A DNA stretch of 5,903 nt, taken from positions 1-5,903 of the forward strand of contig CAIYIP010000382.1 in assembly GCA_903926285.1 (NCBI GenBank), in the 5' to 3' direction. Source of the DNA: an uncultured Gammaproteobacteria bacterium (GTDB lineage: Bacteria > Pseudomonadota > Gammaproteobacteria > Pseudomonadales > Pseudohongiellaceae). Each line of letters begins with the position of its first letter. Within the stretch, counting starts at the first letter, position 1. Both the position numbers and the translations under genes were made by a program. Positions 1 to 5,903 of the stretch are shown here, in pieces. Below the pieces are notes generated by a model. The model was not told the origin of the DNA, did not search any database, and worked only from the letters and a program-made list of their open reading frames with translations.

Positions 1-1557
1 GTGATGGTAGCAGCAGAAAATGGCGCTTTGGCCGGCGCCAAGGTCGGCGGCATAGGTGATGTTGTACGTGACGTACCCTTGGCTCTGGCGCGCAGAGGTC
101 ATACAGTAACTGTAATTACGCCAGGTTATCAGGCCTTGTCGAAACTGCCGGGTGCAACTTTCCGGCAAGACCTCCCTGTATATTTTGCGGGAACCTCAGA
201 AACGCTTTCGCTGCATATCGTGGCGCAGCCTGAATGTCCGCCTTCAGTGGAATACCTTGTGCTCGAGCATCCACTGTTTGCCGCGTGCGGAGCGGGCAAA
301 ATCTATTGCCATGACGACCACGAACCTTTCGCCACGGATGCCATTAAGTTTGCGCTGTTCTGCCAGGCTGTGTGCACGGCACTCGTAACGGGTGCCATTG
401 CCAAAACCGATGTGATCCATTTGCACGACTGGCACGCGGCGCTGTTGTTGCTGCTGCGTAAGTATTCTGCAGATTTCAAAGCACTGCAGGACATACCCAC
501 GGTTTATACTATTCATAACCTCTCGTTGCAGGGGGTGCGGCCGTTTACCGACAACTGGTCGTCACCTGGCGCATGGTTTCCTGATCTGCTCTATCCACTC
601 GAAGCAGTGCAGGATCCGATCAATACGGACTGCATCAATCTGATGCGCATCGGCATCAATCTGGCTGACCAGGTGCATGCAGTGTCTCCACATTACGCGC
701 TGGAAATTCTGGAGCCGAGTAATCATGTGCTCGGTCTGGTACGCGGAGAAAATCTTGAAGCGGATCTGCGCATAGTCAGCACAGAAGGTCGCCTGCACGG
801 TATTCTGAATGGTTGCGAATACGACACTGTGGTGGCAAAAAGCAAAAAGCCAGCCAAAACCCACTTCATCGCAGCAGCAACTGCCGAGCTGAAAAACTGG
901 GCCGGCAAAACCACCTATATCAACTCCGCGCTGTTTTTTGCTCAGCAGCGCCTGCAGGCGTGGGTAAAACAAAAACAGCAACACCAGAGCATCGTGGCCT
1001 CCATTGGTCGTCTTACGCCACAGAAAATAAGCCTGCTGCAAGTGAGTCTCGCAGACAACTACTACGCCATTGATGCACTGCTCGAAACGCTCGACACCGG
1101 TTTTATGGTGATGCTGGGCAGTGGCGACAGTGCCTGCGAAATTTTTATGGCTGAGGCAATGAAGCGCCATGACAATTTTCTTTTTCTGTGCGGCTATTCC
1201 GAAGAGCTGGGCAATTTGTTGTACGAGTTTTGCGACTTGTTCCTGATGCCCAGTAGTTTCGAACCCTGCGGCATCAGCCAGATGCTGGCCATGCGAGCAG
1301 GCAAGCCGTGTCTCGTCCATAAAGTGGGTGGACTGGCTGATACCGTGTTGCACATGTTCAATGGTTTTACTTTTGAGGGCGAAGACGAGCTTGCGCAGGT
1401 GAAGAGCATGGTGGATATCTTCGCAGAGGCTTTACAGTTGCAGCAGAGTGACGCACCTGTCTGGCAGGACATCTGCAAAAATGCAGGTAGAGTACGTTTT
1501 TCCTGGGATGAAGCGGTTTCCCTGTATGAAAGCTATCTGTACAAAAGCGGGCAATAA
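1..1557 (+). CDS. glgA: Glycogen/starch synthase, GT5 family (GlgA-like), probably 5'-partial by a few codons
   Basis: Transfers glucose from a nucleotide sugar (ADP-glucose in bacterial GlgA) to the non-reducing end of an alpha-1,4-glucan; cytosolic. Visible: 518 residues ending in TAA. The N-terminal GT5 domain has the donor-binding loop KVGGIGD (14-20; K14 corresponds to E. coli K15), HLHDWHAA (140-147), TIHNLSLQG (170-178) and the hinge GILNGCEYD (267-275). The C-terminal GT-B domain has SIGRLTPQK (334-342; Arg and Lys expected to bind donor phosphate), LGSGD (372-376), PSSFEPCGISQ (417-427; E421 is the conserved acidic residue) and KVGGLADTV (441-449). The first base is GTG, but the beta strand before the KxGG loop looks a few residues short, so this is probably an internal Val and the start lies upstream. 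The linker at about 275-330 is Lys/Gln-rich and lacks the usual Trp-x-Pro after the hinge. E. coli GlgA is 477 residues. The gene converges on zwf. Family confidence is high; a different donor or role is possible but unsupported. Confidence 0.93.
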   Translation: MMVAAENGALAGAKVGGIGDVVRDVPLALARRGHTVTVITPGYQALSKLPGATFRQDLPVYFAGTSETLSLHIVAQPECPPSVEYLVLEHPLFAACGAGKIYCHDDHEPFATDAIKFALFCQAVCTALVTGAIAKTDVIHLHDWHAALLLLLRKYSADFKALQDIPTVYTIHNLSLQGVRPFTDNWSSPGAWFPDLLYPLEAVQDPINTDCINLMRIGINLADQVHAVSPHYALEILEPSNHVLGLVRGENLEADLRIVSTEGRLHGILNGCEYDTVVAKSKKPAKTHFIAAATAELKNWAGKTTYINSALFFAQQRLQAWVKQKQQHQSIVASIGRLTPQKISLLQVSLADNYYAIDALLETLDTGFMVMLGSGDSACEIFMAEAMKRHDNFLFLCGYSEELGNLLYEFCDLFLMPSSFEPCGISQMLAMRAGKPCLVHKVGGLADTVLHMFNGFTFEGEDELAQVKSMVDIFAEALQLQQSDAPVWQDICKNAGRVRFSWDEAVSLYESYLYKSGQ

Positions 1558-1604
1558 ACCGGGGCATCACTTCTGGGGGGAACTCTGAAAAACGCGCAGG
1601 CCTT

Positions 1605-1641
1605 CCAGCTTCCCTACAGAGATATACATTGTGGAAACTGG
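1605..1641 (+). terminator. Imperfect hairpin downstream of glgA, weak terminator candidate
   Basis: CCAGCTTCC (1605-1613) can pair with GGAAACTGG (1633-1641) with one central mismatch and a 19-nt loop. It lies 48 bp past the glgA stop. The sequence after it (TAACTCTTCTCG) is only pyrimidine-rich, not a true T run, so intrinsic termination is a weak inference. Confidence 0.25.
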
Positions 1642-1751
1642 TAACTCTTCTCGATTGTTGAATTACGAGCCGTTGTGATGAATTAATATTTAGTTCAGTG
1701 CCAGGACTTGCTGCTCTCAGGTTTAGCAAAAGCACATAAATAGTACCTGTG

Positions 1752-1780
1752 CCACCGCTCCGTAGATTAGAGAACGGTGG
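1752..1780 (-). terminator. Hairpin downstream of zwf, weak terminator candidate
   Basis: CCACCG (1752-1757) pairs perfectly with CGGTGG (1775-1780); after one mismatch two more pairs extend the stem inward. It begins about 42 bases beyond the zwf stop in the direction of zwf transcription. No T run follows on the minus strand (CACAGGTACTATTTATG), so it may act as a 3'-end stabilising or pausing structure, or be chance. Confidence 0.25.
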
Positions 1781-1822
1781 GAGTTATTCACAGTTTCGTC
1801 AGTGGTTTGCTGGCCGCAATCG

Positions 1823-3292
1823 CTACTCATCCCACTGGCGATTATCACGCGCAATCAGCGCAATCGAAGACGTTGGTCCCCACGAACCTGCGGGATAGGG
1901 GTCGGGTTTCTCGCCACTGTTGTTCCAGCCGTTGATGATGGCATCTACCCAGGTCCATGCCTGCTCAACTTCATCCCTGCTCACAAACCACGACTGGTTC
2001 TGTAACATAGCTTCCATAAGCAAGCGCTCATAGGCATCTACAATACGCGTCTGATTAAACGACTCAGAAAAACTCAGGTCGAGGCGATTCTTGGCAATAC
2101 GCGAAATTTCGGTGATGCCGGGTACCTTGTTCAACATCTGCAGTTCGATACCTTCATCAGGCTGGAGGCGGATAGTGAGTTTGTTTGCCGGCAGCTCGGG
2201 ATAGGCGCTACTGAAGATGTTGTGCGGCTGAGCCTTGAAGTGAATGTTGATTTCGCTGTGTTTCATCGCAAGACGCTTGCCCGTGCGCAAGTAGAACGGC
2301 ACACCCGACCAGCGCCAGTTGTCGATCTCGGCCTTGATCGCCACAAAGGTTTCGATCGTGCTCTGGCTGTGGGCACCTTCTTCTGTGAGATAACCTGGCA
2401 CCGCCTGGCCTTTGATGTAGCCGTCGCGGTATTGGCCGCGGACGACTTTCTTGCTCAGGTTCGTGCTGGTAATCGGCCGCAGCGCTTTTAATACTTTCAG
2501 TTTTTCGCTGCGGATATTTTCTGCAGAAAGGTCTGCCGGTGGCTCCATCGCAAGCAGACATAAGATCTGCAGCAGATGATTCTGCACCATGTCGCGCATT
2601 TGACCTGCCTTGTCGTAAAAGCCCCAGCGTGCTTCTATGCCGACGCTTTCAGCCACAGTGATCTGCACATGGTCGATGCAGGTGTAATCCCAGTTGCTTG
2701 TGAACAAGGCATTGGCAAAGCGCAACACTAGCAGGTTGAGCACGGTTTCCTTGCCGAGATAATGGTCGATGCGATAGATCTGGCGTTCAGTGAAATAACG
2801 TCCCACTTCATCGTCGACAACTTTTGACGATGCAAGACTGTCGCCGATAGGTTTTTCCATGATCACCTGGCTGTCATCCCGGATCAGATCGGCATGGTGC
2901 AGACCTGCGCAAATTTCTGCGTAGATCGATGCAGGCGTTGCAAAATAGAACAGTGAGGTACGTGGAAGCGCGCTGAAATAAGCTTGCATCTGCACGTAGG
3001 AGGCAGCATTACCGAATTCCAGCCTCTGGTACGACAAGCGCTGCATCAATCTTCTTACTGTGGCCTGGTCTACATGAGTGCCGACAAACAGCACCAATGA
3101 GTTCATGACCATGTTGCGAAAATCATCTTCTGATAATTCGCTGCGGGCGAGACCAAGTATGCGCGTGTCGGGATGCAGCAGGTTTTCCTTGTCGAGCTGA
3201 TATAAAGCCGGCAACAGCTTGCGCCGCGACAAATCGCCGCCTATGCCGAAAATAACCAGATTGCAGGGCAACGCTTTATACATCACATTCAT
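1823..3292 (-). CDS. zwf: Glucose-6-phosphate 1-dehydrogenase
   Basis: Oxidises glucose-6-phosphate to 6-phosphogluconolactone with reduction of NADP+, the entry step of the oxidative pentose phosphate and Entner-Doudoroff routes; cytosolic. Complete at 489 residues (E. coli 491), collinear with E. coli Zwf. The N-terminal Rossmann domain has FGIGGDLSRRKLLP (15-28), and R50 after the second strand fits NADP preference. Then come VIMEKPIG (143-150), the substrate signature RIDHYLGKE (174-182, with D176, H177 and K181) and the expected general-base histidine in QNHLLQ (H239, aligned with Leuconostoc H240). The C-terminal domain has GVPFYLRTGKRL (330-341), RLQPDEG (375-381) and, near the end, AGSWGP (468-473). 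The ATG at 3292 is preferred over an in-frame ATG at 3283 because a GGGAAA sequence lies 6 bases before it. The gene follows the transglutaminase/DUF2126 gene after 3 bp, so it is probably cotranscribed and perhaps translationally coupled. No pgl or edd gene follows before the convergent glgA. Confidence 0.98.
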   Translation of the reverse strand: MNVMYKALPCNLVIFGIGGDLSRRKLLPALYQLDKENLLHPDTRILGLARSELSEDDFRNMVMNSLVLFVGTHVDQATVRRLMQRLSYQRLEFGNAASYVQMQAYFSALPRTSLFYFATPASIYAEICAGLHHADLIRDDSQVIMEKPIGDSLASSKVVDDEVGRYFTERQIYRIDHYLGKETVLNLLVLRFANALFTSNWDYTCIDHVQITVAESVGIEARWGFYDKAGQMRDMVQNHLLQILCLLAMEPPADLSAENIRSEKLKVLKALRPITSTNLSKKVVRGQYRDGYIKGQAVPGYLTEEGAHSQSTIETFVAIKAEIDNWRWSGVPFYLRTGKRLAMKHSEINIHFKAQPHNIFSSAYPELPANKLTIRLQPDEGIELQMLNKVPGITEISRIAKNRLDLSFSESFNQTRIVDAYERLLMEAMLQNQSWFVSRDEVEQAWTWVDAIINGWNNSGEKPDPYPAGSWGPTSSIALIARDNRQWDE

Positions 3293-3295
3293 GGT

Positions 3296-5903
3296 TCATT
3301 TCCCGAGTGACTTATAACGAAGATCCAGTGTATAGGGGCGGTCAGGGTGAGGTCGCTCTTCCGGTATGCTCATAAATCCCTGTGTGTGCCCGTTGGCAAT
3401 AAAACGCGCACTGCGACGTGCTTCTGCCTCATTGGCATTGATAGGGAACGTGTCGTAGTTACGGCCGCCAGGATGGGTGACATGGTATTGGCAGCCGCCA
3501 AGTGAACGATTGTTGTGGGTATCAACCACGTCAAACACCAGTGGTGCATGCACAGCAATTGTAGGATGCAGCGCTGACCACGGTGCCCACGCCTTGTAAC
3601 GAATACCACCCACGTATTCGCCTTCGCGACCGGTTGGATGCATCGGAATGCGACGGCCGTTGCAGGTCATCATCAGGCGCTCGCCGCTTTTGCCGCGTAC
3701 TTTTACCTGCAGACGCTCGAGTGAGGAATCCACATAACGCGAAGTGCCCTGGCCGGTCGATTCTTCACCGAGCACGTGCCATGGTTCGATTGCGCCGTGA
3801 ACATCGATCTCAAGACCAGCAACATGCAAGTGACCATAATGCGGAAAGCGGAATTCCTGGAAGGGCAGCAGCCAGTCCAGATTGAACTCGTAGCCAGCTG
3901 CATGCAGATCGCGGATGATCCAGCCCAGGTCGTCCCAGATAAAATGTGGCAGCATGAAGCGGTCATGTAATTGTTTGCCCCATGGAATAAATGGCCTTTC
4001 ATAGGGCTTGTCCCAGAACCAGCTGACCAGCGCGCGCAAGAGCAGCATTTGTACTGCGCTCATCTGCCAGTGCGGTGGCATTTCAAAATTGCGGAATTCG
4101 ACAAGGCCCAGGCGCCCTGTGCTGCTGTCGGGGGAATACAGTTTGTCTATACAGAATTCTGCGCGGTGGGTGTTGCCGGTCATATCAATCAGGAAATTAC
4201 GCAGGATGCGGTCGGTCAGCCAGGGCGCGGGAGTTTTGCTGCCTGGCAGTTGTTGTAACGCCACTTCCAGTTCATACAAATTGTCGTCGCGCGCTTCATC
4301 GATGCGCGGTGCCTGGCTAGTGGGTCCGATAAACTGGCCTGAAAAAAGATATGACAAGCTGGGGTGGTTTTGCCAGAAGCGCAGCAGGCTGGCGAGCAGG
4401 GCGGGGCGGCGCAGGAATGGACTATCCTCAGCATACATCGCGCCAAGCGTGACGTGATTGCCGCCGCCCGTACCAGTGTGTTTGCCGTCGAGCATAAATT
4501 TCTCGGTGCCGAGGCGACATTGTCTCGCTGTGTCATACAGCGTTGAAATGATGCTCGTTAATTCCGGCCACGAACCAGCGGGATGAATGTTCACTTCAAT
4601 CACTCCCGGATCAGGTGTGATCATGAGTTTTTTCAGGCGCGGATCGCGTGGTGGCTCGTAACCTTCAAGGATGATCGGAAGATTGAGACTCAGCGCAGTA
4701 TGTTCGACTGCTTCAAGTAGCAGCACATACAATTCCAGTTTCAGCAGAGGTGGCATGAAGACATAGAGTTTTTTATTGCGCACTTCGATACACATCGCAG
4801 TATGCACAATTTTTTCGAGCCACTTTTTGGGGGCCGGTGGTGCTTCTACTTGCAAGGTGCGTGTGGGCACCTTCAATTCAGTACGTTCCGCGAATGGGTC
4901 GACAGTAAAGTTGTAACTGCGTTCCTGTTCCCAAGGCAGGCTGCTCAGAGGCAGGCGTAAACCCATGGGCGAATCACCAGGCAGCAGGAACATTCGTTCC
5001 CGTTTGAATTCCCAGCGACTGCTGATCCAGTGGCCGCTCTGCGCATCACCTGTCCATTCCAGCGGCAGGCAATAACCAATTTCTGTGGTAAGTCCCTGAT
5101 CAAAAACTTTGCGCAAACGTGCGCGTTCCTGTTTGTCTTTCAGCTTGCTGTCGTCCACGGTTACATTGACTGGCAGTTCGCCTTCACGTTTCAGGTAGAG
5201 CTCCCTGTCTTCATAACCCGGTACAATATAGCGTAGATCAAGCCGAAGCTCGGTGCAGAGCTTGCTCATGAAACGTTGCGCAGCACTGGCCGGAATTACG
5301 GTGGGATGGTCTGGTGACACCAGCAACTCTTGGTTCTTCCAGAGGGCCTTCTGATCGGTGCGCCAAAAAATGCCGAGTGCCCAGCGTGGCAATTGTTCAC
5401 CCGGATACCACTTGCCCTGGCCGTAATGAATCAGGCCATTGCTGCCGTAGGATTGTTGCAGGCTCTTGAGCAACTTACCGGCGAGTACCAGTTTTTCCGG
5501 CCCCTGCGCTGCAGTGTTCCATTGTTCACTCGCTTGGTCGTCAATTGAAACGAAGGTTGGTTCGCCGCCCATCGTGAGTTTTACATTGCCTTTTTCAAGG
5601 CGCTGGTCGACAAAATGGCCGAGCCTGTCAATGTGCTGCCACTGCAATTCGGTATAGGGTTTGGTGACGCGGGGATCTTCATGAATGCGGGTCACCTTGT
5701 TGGTATAGGCAAATTCGACTTCGCACTTGCTTGTGCTACCAGTTATCGGTGCGGCGCTTTGCGGATCAGGTGTACAGGCAAGCGGGATATGACCTTCGCC
5801 GGCAAAGAGGCCAGACGTTGGATCAAGGCCAAGCCAACCCGCGCCATGAATAAATACTTCCGTCCATGCATGCAGATCGGTGAAGTCGTGATCGGTACCT
5901 GAA
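3296..5903 (-). CDS. Transglutaminase-like/DUF2126 (putative amidoligase) protein, N-terminus beyond window
   Basis: Role unproven. DUF2126 has been predicted to be a glutamine-synthetase-fold amidoligase (peptide or amide bond formation), fused to a transglutaminase-like thiol-protease domain; this comes from comparative genomics. Visible: 868 residues to a TGA stop, with the frame open to the right edge. A GTG at 5695 could be mistaken for the start, but the 69 codons before it encode the end of a transglutaminase core: LHAWTEV with catalytic His at visible residue 11, then GLDPTSG with catalytic Asp at 27. The nucleophilic Cys would lie outside. DUF2126 follows: LTMGGEPTF (109-117), GQGKWYPGEQLPRWAL (161-176), PGVIEVN (432-438), TGTGGGNHVTLG (476-487), LVEFRNFEMPPH (600-611) and HPGGRNYDTFPINANEAEAR (810-829). 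Relatives are about 1100 residues, so roughly 230-260 are missing. I saw no signal peptide or membrane segment in the visible part, which suggests the cytosol. zwf follows after 3 bp. Family confidence is high, biochemical function low. Confidence 0.93.
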   Translation of the reverse strand, partial: SGTDHDFTDLHAWTEVFIHGAGWLGLDPTSGLFAGEGHIPLACTPDPQSAAPITGSTSKCEVEFAYTNKVTRIHEDPRVTKPYTELQWQHIDRLGHFVDQRLEKGNVKLTMGGEPTFVSIDDQASEQWNTAAQGPEKLVLAGKLLKSLQQSYGSNGLIHYGQGKWYPGEQLPRWALGIFWRTDQKALWKNQELLVSPDHPTVIPASAAQRFMSKLCTELRLDLRYIVPGYEDRELYLKREGELPVNVTVDDSKLKDKQERARLRKVFDQGLTTEIGYCLPLEWTGDAQSGHWISSRWEFKRERMFLLPGDSPMGLRLPLSSLPWEQERSYNFTVDPFAERTELKVPTRTLQVEAPPAPKKWLEKIVHTAMCIEVRNKKLYVFMPPLLKLELYVLLLEAVEHTALSLNLPIILEGYEPPRDPRLKKLMITPDPGVIEVNIHPAGSWPELTSIISTLYDTARQCRLGTEKFMLDGKHTGTGGGNHVTLGAMYAEDSPFLRRPALLASLLRFWQNHPSLSYLFSGQFIGPTSQAPRIDEARDDNLYELEVALQQLPGSKTPAPWLTDRILRNFLIDMTGNTHRAEFCIDKLYSPDSSTGRLGLVEFRNFEMPPHWQMSAVQMLLLRALVSWFWDKPYERPFIPWGKQLHDRFMLPHFIWDDLGWIIRDLHAAGYEFNLDWLLPFQEFRFPHYGHLHVAGLEIDVHGAIEPWHVLGEESTGQGTSRYVDSSLERLQVKVRGKSGERLMMTCNGRRIPMHPTGREGEYVGGIRYKAWAPWSALHPTIAVHAPLVFDVVDTHNNRSLGGCQYHVTHPGGRNYDTFPINANEAEARRSARFIANGHTQGFMSIPEERPHPDRPYTLDLRYKSLGK
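3299..3304 (-). promoter_or_regulatory. Ribosome binding site candidate for zwf
   Basis: On the minus strand GGGAAA lies 6 bases before the ATG at 3292 and sits within the last two sense codons of the upstream gene. Its position favours that ATG over the next one at 3283. The match to the Shine-Dalgarno consensus is partial, so ribosomes finishing the upstream gene may also help start zwf. Confidence 0.4.
5696..5902 (-). other. Transglutaminase-core catalytic segment (His and Asp of the triad)
   Basis: This domain segment of the DUF2126 protein lies upstream of the first in-window start-like codon (GTG at 5695). Translating it by hand gives an open frame with DLHAWTEVFIHGAGWLGLDP at visible residues 9-28. 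The His (codon at 5872-5870) and Asp (codon at 5824-5822) are spaced as in the Cys-His-Asp triad of transglutaminase-like proteins, with the aromatic and glycine residues usual around them. LFAGEGHIPLACTPDPQSAA (32-51) then closes the domain in the way I recall for DUF2126 fusions. The segment shows that the right end of the window cuts one continuous multidomain gene. Confidence 0.88.

Larger units (their letters stand above)
1558..1822. other. Convergent intergenic region, no gene recognised
   Basis: These 265 bp separate the 3' ends of glgA and zwf. I see no credible coding sequence, tRNA or other RNA gene. The part from about 1640 to 1745 is richer in A and T than the flanking genes. It holds three short inverted repeats (1605-1641, 1708-1729 and 1752-1780), none followed on either strand by a clear run of T. 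The 1708-1729 repeat is 5 bp (TTGCT/AGCAA) around a 12-nt loop. Both transcripts must end here or run antisense into each other, so terminator function is expected from position, but no canonical intrinsic terminator is visible. Confidence 0.7.

Noticed and set aside
1..3. GTG at the first base as the true start of glgA
   Set aside because: It cannot be fully excluded, but the first beta strand of GT5 enzymes needs a few more residues before MVAAEN, so it is more likely an internal Val.
562..1353. Long antisense open frame (263 codons) opposite glgA
   Set aside because: It lies wholly inside a well-supported GT5 gene, its His/Gln-rich composition resembles no family I know, and it has no convincing ribosome binding site; it is a shadow of the glgA codon pattern.
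1655..1690. Promoter-like pair TTGTTG and TAATAT in the intergenic gap
   Set aside because: The spacing is about 23 bases, too long for a sigma-70 promoter, and no gene lies downstream on the plus strand.
1367..1735. Minus-strand open frame of 122 codons covering the intergenic gap and the end of glgA
   Set aside because: More than half overlaps glgA antisense, the product shows no domain, and it reads through the hairpin-bearing gap; no evidence that it is coding.
4008..4457. Plus-strand open frame of 149 codons inside the DUF2126 gene
   Set aside because: Antisense to strongly conserved DUF2126 coding sequence; Arg/Ser-rich product without recognisable motifs.
5693..5695. GTG as the start of the DUF2126 gene
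   Set aside because: The frame continues open for 69 codons to the window edge and encodes the transglutaminase His and Asp motifs, so this GTG is an internal Val codon.
5615..5902. Plus-strand open frame of 95 codons at the right edge
   Set aside because: Opposite the transglutaminase catalytic segment, whose motifs are clear on the minus strand.
1..5903. CRISPR array, tRNA, rRNA, insertion sequence or attachment site
   Set aside because: No regularly spaced repeats, cloverleaf-like segments, transposase motifs or terminal inverted repeats with target duplications were seen on either strand.

Overview
The window holds three protein genes of central carbohydrate metabolism and cell chemistry. 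They suggest a Gram-negative gammaproteobacterium of roughly even GC content. The glucose-6-phosphate dehydrogenase resembles the E. coli type closely along its whole length. The glycogen synthase carries a version of the N-terminal motif (KVGGIGDVVRDVP) that I associate, from memory, with marine or polysaccharide-degrading gammaproteobacteria such as Saccharophagus, Teredinibacter and Cellvibrio. That placement is inference; no rRNA or other marker is present.

Layout. A glycogen/starch synthase gene (glgA-like, GT5 family) runs rightward from the left edge to 1557 and probably lacks only its first few codons. A 265-bp convergent intergenic gap (1558-1822) follows, with some imperfect inverted repeats and no recognisable gene. 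Two genes are then read leftward. From the right edge to 3296 runs the large C-terminal part of a transglutaminase-like/DUF2126 (putative amidoligase) protein. Only 3 bp after its stop comes zwf (3292-1823), a complete glucose-6-phosphate dehydrogenase. The frame of the large gene stays open to the right edge and encodes the His and Asp of a transglutaminase catalytic triad, so its true start lies outside the window.

How the genes may work together. GlgA stores glucose as glycogen from ADP-glucose. Zwf sends glucose-6-phosphate into the oxidative pentose phosphate or Entner-Doudoroff route and makes NADPH. The two are opposite fates of one sugar-phosphate pool and converge at this locus. The transglutaminase/DUF2126 protein belongs to a family predicted to make or process amide bonds in an uncharacterised peptide-modification system. 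Its tight linkage to zwf is the least explained feature here. No mobile element, CRISPR array, tRNA or rRNA was seen, and nothing suggests recent transfer or gene decay.
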